A DNA stretch of 55,631 bases, taken from the NCBI RefSeq assembly GCF_003426775.1, contig NZ_QJUG01000020.1:1-55631 (forward strand). The letters are read 5' to 3'. Made by a program: the position numbers and the translations under genes. Below the pieces are notes generated by a model, which saw only the letters and a list, made by a program, of their open reading frames with translations, had not been told where the DNA came from and did no database searches. Numbering within the stretch: position 1 is the stretch's first letter; the number at the start of each line of letters is the position of its first letter. This document shows, piece after piece, positions 17,283 through 25,196 of the stretch. This DNA comes from Allorhizocola rhizosphaerae (lineage in GTDB: Bacteria; Actinomycetota; Actinomycetes; Mycobacteriales; Micromonosporaceae).

Positions 17283-18791
17283 CTATGGTCTCTGGGTGAG
17301 GAGGTGGGCTTTGTAGCCTTCGCCTACGCCGGGTTCGGGTGTGCCGTTCCAGTCGCGGATGAGTACGGCGCCGCCGGTGCAGCCCCACGGGTTCCAGGTC
17401 CATGCCAGGTAGGAGATGGCGTGCGCGTCGGCCCACCTGACCAGCCGGTCCATGTAGTCGTAGCCGCAGTTGTCCTGACCGAACTCGCCCAGCACCACCG
17501 GGACCTGAGCCGCGAGCGGGGCGATCTGGCTGTCCCAGCACGACTCGTTGGCGCAGGCGTTGAAGCTGTACGCATGCCACGACGCGACGATGTTGTTCAA
17601 CGGGTCGTTCGGCTTGTACACCAGCCACTCCCGCATGTCGTTGGTCCATTCCAGCCCGCTGACCATGAGGATGTTGGTCGCGCCGGTCGCGCGGACCGCG
17701 TCGACCAGATCCTGCATGCCGGCTGCCTCATACGGCAGCCCGGCGCAGGTGCCGCCGTCGCGCAGGCACTGCCAGCCCAGGGTCTTGTTCCATTCGGCGG
17801 GCATGTCCGGGTACGGCTCGTTGAACAGGTCGAACACGACCGCGTCGTTGCCCTTGAACGTGTTGGCCACGCTGGTCCAGAACTGCGGGGCATACCGCGC
17901 GTCGGGCATCGGCTTCTGACAGACCGCGGCCGCGTCCTTGCAGTGCCATTCCGGGCTGTTGGTGTAGGCGCCCCAGTTCCAGTGCAGGTCGAGGATCACG
18001 TTGATGCCATTGGCCACCAGCAGGTTCACATATTCCTTGACGCCCTGCTGGTAGGTGGCCCCGCTGGGTGTGCCGTTGAGGCCCAGCCAGCACTCCTCGT
18101 TGAGCGGAACCCGTACCGCATGAATGTTCCAGGTCTTCATCGCGTCGACCGACGCCTGGTCCACCGGGCCGAAGTCCCACTGGCCTTTGCCTTGCACGCA
18201 GGCGTACTCGCCGCTGGAGCGGCTGACACCCAGCAGCCGGTACGGCCGCCCGGCCGCGGTGACGATCCGGTTGCCCGACACCCGCAGCTTCGGCGCCGGG
18301 CCACCCGGGCTCGGGCTGATGCTGGGGCTGGGGCTCGGTGTGGGGCTGGCGGTCGCCGTCGGGCTGGGTGTGATCACCGATCCGGTGCATGGGATGTTGT
18401 TGATGGCAAACGATTGCGGTATCGGGTTGACGCCGCGCCAAGAGCCGATGAACCCGATCGTCGTGGAGGCGCCGGTGCGCAGCGATCCGTTCCAGCTCAT
18501 GCTGGCCGCCGACACGCGGCTGGCGGACTGGGACCAGGTGGCGCTCCAGCCATGCTCGACTCGCTGGCCGGTGTCCGGGAAATCGAACGTCAAGGTCCAA
18601 GAGGTGAGCGGGTCGCCGAGGTTGGTCAGCTTGACATCGCCCTGGAACCCACCGGCCCACTGCCCAACGACCGTGTAGTTCACCGAGCAACCGGTGCTCG
18701 CCGCCGACGCACTGCCGGTGACGATCGCCGCGCCGGTGGCAGCGGCCAAACTCGCCAAAGCGGCCGCCATGGCCGCGTTGCGATATTTCAT
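17283..18791 (-). CDS. Secreted cellulase: CBM2 plus GH5 catalytic domain
   Basis: A 502-residue extracellular beta-glycanase. Residues 1-31 are a signal peptide. Residues 35-136 form a family 2 carbohydrate-binding module with flanking cysteines and surface tryptophans. Residues 140-165 are a Pro/Ser/Thr linker. Residues 170-500 form a GH5 barrel with acid/base Glu325 in DLFNEPY and nucleophile Glu436 in VVLGEFG. It should hydrolyse cellulose or a related beta-1,4-glucan. The start at 18791 follows AGAGGAG by seven bases. Operator-like sequence upstream resembles that of the neighbouring ROK regulator gene, so induction by a sugar is plausible. Confidence 0.9.
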   Translation of the reverse strand: MKYRNAAMAAALASLAAATGAAIVTGSASAASTGCSVNYTVVGQWAGGFQGDVKLTNLGDPLTSWTLTFDFPDTGQRVEHGWSATWSQSASRVSAASMSWNGSLRTGASTTIGFIGSWRGVNPIPQSFAINNIPCTGSVITPSPTATASPTPSPSPSISPSPGGPAPKLRVSGNRIVTAAGRPYRLLGVSRSSGEYACVQGKGQWDFGPVDQASVDAMKTWNIHAVRVPLNEECWLGLNGTPSGATYQQGVKEYVNLLVANGINVILDLHWNWGAYTNSPEWHCKDAAAVCQKPMPDARYAPQFWTSVANTFKGNDAVVFDLFNEPYPDMPAEWNKTLGWQCLRDGGTCAGLPYEAAGMQDLVDAVRATGATNILMVSGLEWTNDMREWLVYKPNDPLNNIVASWHAYSFNACANESCWDSQIAPLAAQVPVVLGEFGQDNCGYDYMDRLVRWADAHAISYLAWTWNPWGCTGGAVLIRDWNGTPEPGVGEGYKAHLLTQRP

Positions 18792-18843
18792 CGGGATCTC
18801 CTCTGGCATCTGAGGTGACCCGCAGGAACGCTTCGGTATCCTT

Positions 18844-18862
18844 CTTAGTTAATTTCCCTATC
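18844..18862. promoter_or_regulatory. Candidate ROK operator in front of the cellulase
   Basis: The minus strand reads GATAGGGAAATTAACTAAG, an AT-rich imperfect palindrome with half-sites resembling TTAGTTAA. This matches the style of sites bound by ROK repressors in actinomycete sugar operons, and a similar site occurs upstream of the ROK gene itself. It lies about 55 bases before the cellulase start. Confidence 0.45.
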
Positions 18863-18919
18863 AAAGTCAAGAGCGCAGATCTCCGCGCACCGCGGGGGCG
18901 GCGTCCTTGCGGGACGCCC

Positions 18920-20137
18920 TTATCGCTGGAGGCGTAGCAGCGTGAGTTCGCTTTGCAGGACAAGCACCGCGCCACCGATCGCGGCGGCATCCGAGCCGTT
19001 GACCGACGGCACCACCTCGATCGGGTGGAGTCGGCGGGCGAAGCTGCGCCGCTGCACCTCTTCCTGGATGACCGATTGGTAGATCGAGCCGGCCGCGGTG
19101 AAGCTGGGCCCGGCCAACACGACACGGTCGAGATCGAACAGGGTGGTCATCGTAACGGCGGCCGTGCCGAGAAGGCGGGCCGAGGCTTCAATCAGGCTCC
19201 GCGCGACCGGATCACCCGCGCCGGCGGCTGTCGCGATGCGCCCGAAACCGGTGAGAAAGTCGGTGCCGGCCGGGTCAAGTCCCAGCCGCTGCCCGAGCCC
19301 GCCGGTCGTGAAAGCCTGCCTGATCACGGCTGAAGGTCCGGCGTAATTTTCGAGGCAGCCACGGTTGCCGCAGCCGCATTCCTCGCCGTTGACCGCGTCG
19401 ATGGCGATATGGCCGATCTCTACGCTGTTGGAGGACGTGCCGCGGTACACGTCGCCAGCGACCACCACCCCACCGCCGATGCCGCTGGCCATGTAGATGC
19501 AACCGTAGACGCTGCCGGGCTCGACCGCGCCCAGCCAGTACTCGCCGATCGCCGCCGCGGCCGCGTCGTTGTCGAGCAGCACGGGCAGCTTCAGGACCTC
19601 CGACAACCGCTGCGTGATGGGATAACCCATCCACTCGTCGGTCGGCTGAGGGGTCAGCAGCACACCCGCCTGCCGATCCTGCGGGCCGTAGCTGACCAGA
19701 CCCACGCCCAGCACCCTGGACCGGTCCACACCCGATGTGGCCAATAATCCGTCCACCCGCGATGCCAACACCGGAAGCGCTTGGTCCGGCGGCATCAACG
19801 CGGTGCCCTGGAACGAGGTGCGCGCCACCGGCCGGCCCGCCAGATCCACCAGCACCACCACGCACAGGTTGCGCTCGAACAGCACCCCGACGCTGTAGCA
19901 GGCCGGCGGGTTGAGCTGCAACAGGGTGGGGGGCTTGCCGCCGGTGGAGGCGCCCCGCCCGACCTCGACGACCAGTCCCTCGCCCATCAGCTCACGGACA
20001 ACCTGGGTGATCGTCGGCCCCGTCAAACCGATACTGGCCGCCAGCTCAACCCGGCTGATCGTGCCCGCCGCACGAATCAGATTGAGCACCATCCCACGAG
20101 TCTTCGACCTGCCACCCCCGACCAGACTCGTGAACAT
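18920..20137 (-). CDS. ROK family transcriptional regulator
   Basis: A 405-residue repressor of the NagC/XylR type. Residues about 10-70 hold a winged helix-turn-helix (ISRVELAASIGLTGPTITQVV). Residues 85-400 form the ROK sugar-kinase-like domain with EIGHIAID and the zinc motif ECGCGNRGCLENY. The regulator binds DNA until a sugar or sugar phosphate occupies the ROK domain. The start at 20137 is preceded by GAAGGAG; the in-frame upstream extension lacks a ribosome binding site. The gene lies just upstream of the cellulase in the same direction, and both have similar AT-rich operator-like sites, suggesting autoregulation plus control of cellulose use. Confidence 0.85.
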   Translation of the reverse strand: MFTSLVGGGRSKTRGMVLNLIRAAGTISRVELAASIGLTGPTITQVVRELMGEGLVVEVGRGASTGGKPPTLLQLNPPACYSVGVLFERNLCVVVLVDLAGRPVARTSFQGTALMPPDQALPVLASRVDGLLATSGVDRSRVLGVGLVSYGPQDRQAGVLLTPQPTDEWMGYPITQRLSEVLKLPVLLDNDAAAAAIGEYWLGAVEPGSVYGCIYMASGIGGGVVVAGDVYRGTSSNSVEIGHIAIDAVNGEECGCGNRGCLENYAGPSAVIRQAFTTGGLGQRLGLDPAGTDFLTGFGRIATAAGAGDPVARSLIEASARLLGTAAVTMTTLFDLDRVVLAGPSFTAAGSIYQSVIQEEVQRRSFARRLHPIEVVPSVNGSDAAAIGGAVLVLQSELTLLRLQR

Positions 20138-20169
20138 GCGCGCTCCTTCGCTGCGGAGGGACCTTCCGC

Positions 20170-20188
20170 AAATTAGCTTACTAACTTT
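20170..20188. promoter_or_regulatory. Candidate autoregulatory ROK operator
   Basis: AAATTAGCTTACTAACTTT is an imperfect palindrome about 33 bases upstream of the ROK start, in otherwise GC-rich DNA. Its TTAG..CTAA halves resemble those before the cellulase gene. Confidence 0.45.
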
Positions 20189-20247
20189 GTCCCTTTCCGC
20201 GCCCTGGCGATCGGCGCGCGCCGCCGCGAGCCGGCATGCAGCTTCAG

Positions 20248-20279
20248 GCCCTCGCTTCACCGGGCCCTCGCTTCACCGG
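20248..20279. repeat. Perfect 16-bp tandem repeat
   Basis: GCCCTCGCTTCACCGG occurs twice with no spacer, between the ROK promoter region and the end of the signal-peptidase-like gene. It has no coding role that I can see. It could be slippage-prone or part of a 3' structure. Confidence 0.8.
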
Positions 20280-20306
20280 CCCGCGCGACAAAGAGCGGGC
20301 AAGCGG

Positions 20307-21050
20307 CTACCACACCTCAGTCCGCCGCCTGCGGACCCGCCTATAGAGCTGGTGCGCCAGCCGCGCCGCGGGCGGAGCCATGACCACAAGAAGAATCAAT
20401 AATCCCAGGGCGGTCGCCGCCAAGGCATAGAAATGCGGAGAGGTGGCGGGAGCCGACGAGACGCCGCGAAGCCGCCAAGGCGGTGAGATGACGGTCAGGA
20501 TAGTGCCTTGTGCCTCATCCACGGCGACGGTGGCATGGGCCGCATAGCTGGTGTCAGCGTGATCATGGACATGGTCCGCGTGAACATGTCCCGGAGCGAG
20601 AAGCTCTCTCGAATCACGCGAGCGATCGCGCTCGTCCCCAAGCAGGAAGATCCTCCCGTCGGGAACGACAATGTCGAACCGGCCGAACACCTCATTGGCC
20701 CCCCACGCATACGGCTCCTGCAGCGGTTCACCGTTGAGGAGCAGGGCACCACCGGTGCCACAGCAAGAAATTCGGTCGCCGGCCACCGCCACCACCCGAA
20801 GAACGAACATGTGCCCGGTCGGTACGCCGGGCCAGTGAGTACCTTTCACGAGGACGACGTCACCGCGCTGAGGACGACGGGCGTTCCGCTCAGCGGGATC
20901 GACCAGCGCGACCTCGCCGATGCGGAAGGACGGCGCCATCACACCGGTAGTGGCGACGTATGTGTCATAGCGGATCGTCATCACAAGCAGGCCGGCAAGC
21001 AGCAAGAGCAATCCGCCGACAGCACTCGCCCTTCGAGCATTCATTCTCAT
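20307..21050 (-). CDS. S26 signal-peptidase-fold protein lacking both catalytic residues
   Basis: A 247-residue membrane protein with segments at about 12-30 and 206-225. The S26 landmarks are present: GVMAPSFRIGE (box B position), RGDVVLVKG (box C), FVLRVVAVAGD (box D) and GDERDRSRDSR (box E). However, the nucleophile Ser of the usual GSMxPT is Val37, and the general-base Lys before the box D Arg is Leu84, so it should not cleave peptides. A His-rich stretch (155-172, GHVHADHVHDHAD) follows box E. The start overlaps the permease stop (ATGA). It may bind or present an exported peptide for the adjacent ABC transporter. An unusual active signal peptidase is unlikely, given that both residues are lost. 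Confidence 0.75.
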   Translation of the reverse strand: MRMNARRASAVGGLLLLLAGLLVMTIRYDTYVATTGVMAPSFRIGEVALVDPAERNARRPQRGDVVLVKGTHWPGVPTGHMFVLRVVAVAGDRISCCGTGGALLLNGEPLQEPYAWGANEVFGRFDIVVPDGRIFLLGDERDRSRDSRELLAPGHVHADHVHDHADTSYAAHATVAVDEAQGTILTVISPPWRLRGVSSAPATSPHFYALAATALGLLILLVVMAPPAARLAHQLYRRVRRRRTEVW

Positions 21051-23347
21051 TCCCGTCTCAGATCCTCTGTGCGAAGGCTTCGCCCCGTGACGATGCTTGC
21101 CGCGCCGAGGACGATGACGGAGGCGACAACAACCAGCGGAAGCATCGCGTCCAGCGTGCCCATGTGCCATGGTCGATGGACATCGTTAAGCCGCAGCACA
21201 GCGTTGCCGGCGAGGTGGCCGACTAATCCACTTGCCCCGATCACCAATCCAAGCGGGGTCAGAAGCTGGATCAATTGCACTGCCCGCACGCCGCGAACCC
21301 GTATGCCGAGCACGCGCAGGGAAGCCACGTCGCGTCTGCGCTCCACCGCCCGATCCACCGCCGCGATGGCGAACGCCAGGATGCCGAGCAGGAAACCGAC
21401 GAAGGTGCCGGCGGAGAGCACACCGCGCTGGTGGTAATAGGTCTCCAGAAGGACGATGTTTTCAGCCGGGACGTTAAGGCGAAGGTTCGGTGAGATCGCG
21501 GCCGCCGCTGCTTTGAACTTGGTCAGCTCTCCCTTTTCTCCGGAGACAAGGAAGGTCACGTCTGCGTCCGGCGTCCAGCCGAATACAGGCTCGCTTCCGG
21601 TGTACAGCAAGGAAGCGCTAGCCGCGTTGGCAAAAAGCGAGCCCTGCGGGACAACGAGCACATCGGCGGGGACGGGGATCTCCTTCTTCGTGCCGCTCGC
21701 GTCGAGGAAGGTGACGGGTAGGCCGGCAGGGATGTCGAAGGGCGACCCCAGCATGCCCTCCTGCACGAGGCGATACCAGCGGCCGTCGCCGCAATTGCCG
21801 ACGTCGGAGGTGACCAACGTCTTGAGATCACCGCAACGTATCGTCACGAGGTCAATGCCGACATACTTGATGAGATCGGCGATCCCATTGGGCGACTCTC
21901 CCGGTTGCACAGGCGTGATAGCACTGCGTTGCACCGTCCATCGATAGGATGCGTCCAGTTGAAAGCTGCGCTGCAACAGTTTTGGGTCCGTTTCCGGTCC
22001 GCCGGCGATCTGTACCTCGTAGTTGGTGACGACGGGCCCAGCGCGCATAGCCAGATCCCGCATGACACCTTCGCCGATGCCTGCCACCAGAATGAGCAGG
22101 GCGACGCCCGCCAGCAGACGGATGGTCGCCGATGGCTCCCACACCATCCGTCTGGCGGCAAGTCTCACCGACGTCGGAAAGCGGTCATGGGTGAGCAGGG
22201 ATCCAGCGGCGGCGAGCAGAGGACGCAAACCAATCAGCAGGCCCACACAAGCGGTCAGCACCCCGCCTAACACGAGCCACCCCATCGGGCCTGTCATCGC
22301 GACACGGATAGGGAGATCGTCTGTCCGATCCGGCACGACGAGCAAGGGATAAGCGAGTATGCCGAGCCCGATCATCAGTGGGAGCAGCAGGGCCATCCGG
22401 GTTGGCCCGTCACCCGTGTCCGCCCGCCCCTCAACCGGCCGCGCGAGTGCGCGCCGCAGGCCGATCGCGCCGACAAACGCCGACACGGCCGTGATGACGC
22501 CGATGATGAGCACGGCATAGCCCGTGGAAAGTTCGGCGGTTTCCGGGAACCAGCGGAAGCCGATGATGCCGGAACCTGCTATCACGGGGTTGACCAGCTG
22601 GAAGAGCCCAATTCCGAGCACTGCTCCAACTCCGCCTGCGAGAGCCGCCTCGCCTGCGGCCAGGCGCAGCGCGCTCGATCGCCTCAGCCCCAACAGACGA
22701 AGCGCGGCATAGCGCCGGGCCCGCGTAGCCGCGGCAAGTCTGGAGCAGATGACCAGATAGATGACAACAGGCGGCAACACAAGCATGGCAAGCATTTCGG
22801 TGAGTCCCGCCTGCTGCTTGTCGAGAGCGAACTGATCGCGACTACCCCATCCGATGGCTTGATGGAGGTCACCTACGTCGTCCCGGCGCACACCGATGTA
22901 GGCGAACAACTCGTCCGGCCCCAGCAGGCCCGCCGGTCCGATGGTGCCGATGACGGCTCCTGGCACCACCTGCCGTAGCGCGGCGTCATCGGCGAGAGCC
23001 GCGGAAAGCTGCGGGGACACAACGGATTCACCCGGACCGGGTAGCCGTGAAACCCCTGGGGGCAGTGGTGCGTCCGGCCGGACTTCGGCGACAAACACGC
23101 GGCCCAGGCGGTGGCCATTCCAGACCTCGGTGGCCTCGGAGAACAGGAACCGCTCCATGCCTTCGTTGGGTGCCGGTCTGGTCGCACGCGCGGCCACCAC
23201 CGCTTCGCGAGCGTCCAGCACCACGGGAAGCGCGGCAACCAGGGTGGCACAGAGGACTCCCATGGCGATGCCAAGGGTCATGAGCGCGAGACGGACCGCA
23301 CCGGCCGGGCCTCCACCTCGCATGAGCCGCAGTGTCAGCCTGATCAT
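21047..23347 (-). CDS. FtsX-type ABC transporter permease
   Basis: A 766-residue permease with one N-terminal membrane segment, a periplasm-like outer domain, and two FtsX/MacB-type permease blocks (about residues 190-300 and 630-760) with further segments near 330-430. A second outer domain (about 440-620) contains a CGDL...NCGDG cysteine pair. Length and organisation fit the large permeases of actinomycetes with duplicated FtsX domains. The start at 23347 overlaps the ATPase stop and the stop overlaps the next start, both as ATGA. It should form an exporter or a mechanotransmitting complex with the ATPase; the substrate is unknown. Confidence 0.8.
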   Translation of the reverse strand: MIRLTLRLMRGGGPAGAVRLALMTLGIAMGVLCATLVAALPVVLDAREAVVAARATRPAPNEGMERFLFSEATEVWNGHRLGRVFVAEVRPDAPLPPGVSRLPGPGESVVSPQLSAALADDAALRQVVPGAVIGTIGPAGLLGPDELFAYIGVRRDDVGDLHQAIGWGSRDQFALDKQQAGLTEMLAMLVLPPVVIYLVICSRLAAATRARRYAALRLLGLRRSSALRLAAGEAALAGGVGAVLGIGLFQLVNPVIAGSGIIGFRWFPETAELSTGYAVLIIGVITAVSAFVGAIGLRRALARPVEGRADTGDGPTRMALLLPLMIGLGILAYPLLVVPDRTDDLPIRVAMTGPMGWLVLGGVLTACVGLLIGLRPLLAAAGSLLTHDRFPTSVRLAARRMVWEPSATIRLLAGVALLILVAGIGEGVMRDLAMRAGPVVTNYEVQIAGGPETDPKLLQRSFQLDASYRWTVQRSAITPVQPGESPNGIADLIKYVGIDLVTIRCGDLKTLVTSDVGNCGDGRWYRLVQEGMLGSPFDIPAGLPVTFLDASGTKKEIPVPADVLVVPQGSLFANAASASLLYTGSEPVFGWTPDADVTFLVSGEKGELTKFKAAAAAISPNLRLNVPAENIVLLETYYHQRGVLSAGTFVGFLLGILAFAIAAVDRAVERRRDVASLRVLGIRVRGVRAVQLIQLLTPLGLVIGASGLVGHLAGNAVLRLNDVHRPWHMGTLDAMLPLVVVASVIVLGAASIVTGRSLRTEDLRRE

Positions 23348-24027
23348 GAGGCCGCCTGCCCGCACCGGCCGTCGGCAATCCTGATGACGCGATCCGCCTG
23401 CGCGGCCACCCGCTCGTCGTGCGTCACGATGACGACCGCCGCACCATCGTCGTTCGCAAGCTGAAGCAGCAGATCCAGCACGACCATGCCGTTGGCCGAG
23501 TCGAGCGATCCTGTCGGTTCGTCGGCGAAGAGGAAGGACGGCCGATGGGCGATCGCCCGCGCCACTGCGGCGCGTTGCGCCTGGCCGCCCGAAACCTTGC
23601 TCGGTCGGCGTTCGGCATGGTCGGCGAGCCCGAGCCTGTCCACCAGCTCGTCCACTCTGGACACCCGCTCGCGGCGCTTGACACCATTGAGCTCCAACGG
23701 AAGTGCGATGTTCTCGCGAAGCGTCAATTCAGGCACCAGTTCGGCGAACTGGAACACGAACCCGAATCGGGAACGCCGCAGATCTGACCGCTCGTCGTCT
23801 GGAAGCCTCGCCAGATTGGTTCCCGCGAACCGAACCTCGCCGGAGTCCGGCGCGATCAAGCCGGCCAAGCAGTACAGGAGTGAGGACTTTCCCGATCCGC
23901 TCGGACCGACCATAGCCACGATTTCACCTGATGCGATGGTGGCGCTCGCTCCCGCGAGCGCCACTGTGTCCCCGTAACGAAGGTGGACCTTCTCCGCTAC
24001 GAGATCACCCAGAGACGGTAGTACCAT
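23344..24027 (-). CDS. ABC transporter ATP-binding protein (MacB/LolD type)
   Basis: A 227-residue ATPase with Walker A GPSGSGKSS, signature VSGGQAQR, Walker B FLFADEPTGSLD and the H-loop VTHDERV. The ADEPTGSLD form is typical of MacB/LolD/FtsE ATPases, which pair with FtsX-type permeases. The start at 24027 has no ribosome binding site of its own, but it lies inside the last codons of a short upstream frame with a strong site, so translation is probably coupled. A longer in-frame upstream extension lacks similarity to the family. Confidence 0.85.
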   Translation of the reverse strand: MVLPSLGDLVAEKVHLRYGDTVALAGASATIASGEIVAMVGPSGSGKSSLLYCLAGLIAPDSGEVRFAGTNLARLPDDERSDLRRSRFGFVFQFAELVPELTLRENIALPLELNGVKRRERVSRVDELVDRLGLADHAERRPSKVSGGQAQRAAVARAIAHRPSFLFADEPTGSLDSANGMVVLDLLLQLANDDGAAVVIVTHDERVAAQADRVIRIADGRCGQAAS

Positions 24028-24148
24028 TTGTCGTCCCGGTTGACGCGAAGCCCAGCGTGGGGGCAACCGCCAACACGGCAGCCCCCGTGATGCTATTGAG
24101 TCGCATGCCGGCAAGCGAGCAGCCGGACACGGCATGGCTAACGCTCAC
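24005..24148 (-). CDS. 47-codon small ORF, possible exported peptide
   Basis: A GTG start at 24148 is preceded by GGGGAGG six bases upstream, the best ribosome binding site in this operon. The frame runs 47 codons and ends 23 bases inside the ATPase gene. It includes the hydrophobic segment ITGAAVLAVAPTLGFA, resembling a signal peptide that ends at GFA, followed by only 12 residues rich in Ser, Thr and Gly. It could be a secreted peptide handled by the ABC operon, or simply a translated leader that couples ATPase synthesis. It is not recognisable as a known bacteriocin or pheromone. Confidence 0.4.
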   Translation of the reverse strand: MSVSHAVSGCSLAGMRLNSITGAAVLAVAPTLGFASTGTTNGTTVSG

Positions 24149-24206
24149 CTTGGACCTCCCCGTGTATTTCCATCGGTCGACCGCTGCGCCCGACCCCGGT
24201 TCAAAA

Positions 24207-24228
24207 CCATAACGTGTCAATGTTACGG
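24207..24228. promoter_or_regulatory. Inverted repeat upstream of the ABC operon
   Basis: CCATAAC and GTTACGG are separated by eight bases about 60 bases before the small ORF start. It is an imperfect but AT-rich palindrome in GC-rich DNA, suitable for a repressor of the operon. Confidence 0.3.
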
Positions 24229-24331
24229 CCGTCGATGACGAGCGAGGGTTCTCCCGAAGACTTCGAAGATTTATTGGCTATGCACCGAAATGTTCCTGGT
24301 GCTTTGGTCGCAATGGGTGCACGTTTGACCG

Positions 24332-24568
24332 GTGACGGGACCAATTTTTCGAAGTGACCGCGACCTTCAGGCGACCATTGTCGAGGAGCTTCGTGGCGAT
24401 CCTGGCATTGAGTCTGCGCTGATCAAGGTGTCGGTGCGCGGCGGTGCGGTGCGGCTGTCCGGCGAGGTGCCGAGTTGGCGGGAGAAACTTGCGGCGAGCC
24501 GATCGGCTATGCGAGTTCGCGGTGTCAAGGCCGTGGGCGACGAAATGACGGTGAGCAGGCCCGCGTGA
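24332..24568 (+). CDS. BON-domain protein
   Basis: A 78-residue protein consisting of a single BON fold: DLQATIVEELRGDPGI, then VSVRGGAVRLSGEVPSW, then AMRVRGVKAVGDEM. BON domains bind membranes or other proteins and occur in osmotic-stress and secretin-associated proteins. There is no signal peptide, so it is cytoplasmic. Start GTG 24332 has only a weak ribosome binding site. It sits upstream of a DUF5994 gene and the GH130 operon, in the same direction. Confidence 0.75.
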   Translation: MTGPIFRSDRDLQATIVEELRGDPGIESALIKVSVRGGAVRLSGEVPSWREKLAASRSAMRVRGVKAVGDEMTVSRPA

Positions 24569-24672
24569 TGCGCGGCGGCGTCGTTTCCACCTGGTGGGGT
24601 AGGATGGGAGGTAATCCGGGAGACGACATCACAGTTGAGGTGCCAGCCAGGCCGGCTGCTTAGGGACATGTG

Positions 24673-25116
24673 ATGTCAAAGCCTCGTTTTGCGCCCAATC
24701 TCCTGATATTGGCGCCCACCTCTGCGCGAGCGTCCACTCTACGCCTGTGGATCGCATCGAACGGTGTGCACAGCGGCCTGCTTGACGGAGCATGGTGGCC
24801 CAGGTCGCATGATGCCGCGGCGGAGCTTCCGGCGCTGATTATGTGCATCGATGGGGCACGCGGCACCGTCGCTCGTCTTGTGCTGCCGGTTGATGGCTGG
24901 GATAGCCACCCACGCCGATTGAACATGGGCGATCGCCCGCTGTTGCTGGACTATTTCGCCAGTCAGCCCGCGTCCCTGCTCACCGCCTTCTGCGCCGGTG
25001 GCGACCGCGTCGATCTTCTGGTGTTGCCGCCGGAGACCGCGCCGGACGAGGCACACGCCGCGATGGCGATGGTCGCTGTCGGCTCGAATCGCCTCACCGC
25101 GCCTTATCCGCGCTGA
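24673..25116 (+). CDS. DUF5994 family protein
   Basis: A 147-residue soluble protein. LDGAWWPRSHDAAAELPAL, DGWDSHPRRL and VDLLVLPPET are the conserved blocks of DUF5994, an actinomycete family of unknown function. An in-frame GTG at 24670 is an alternative start. It has no signal peptide or membrane segment. It commonly neighbours BON-domain and stress genes, but here that is only position, not evidence of function. Confidence 0.7.
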   Translation: MSKPRFAPNLLILAPTSARASTLRLWIASNGVHSGLLDGAWWPRSHDAAAELPALIMCIDGARGTVARLVLPVDGWDSHPRRLNMGDRPLLLDYFASQPASLLTAFCAGGDRVDLLVLPPETAPDEAHAAMAMVAVGSNRLTAPYPR

Positions 25117-25196
25117 GCATCGCTCATCGCACCCTGCGCACGCCACGGCCGCTGCGGTCCGCAGCCGGTACCAAGTTATGCATCTGGAGGTAGGCA

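Noticed and set aside
24192-24220. TTGACA box on the minus strand upstream of the ABC operon
   Set aside because: The sequence at the proper distance for a -10 box is GGGGTC, so no promoter can be supported from it.
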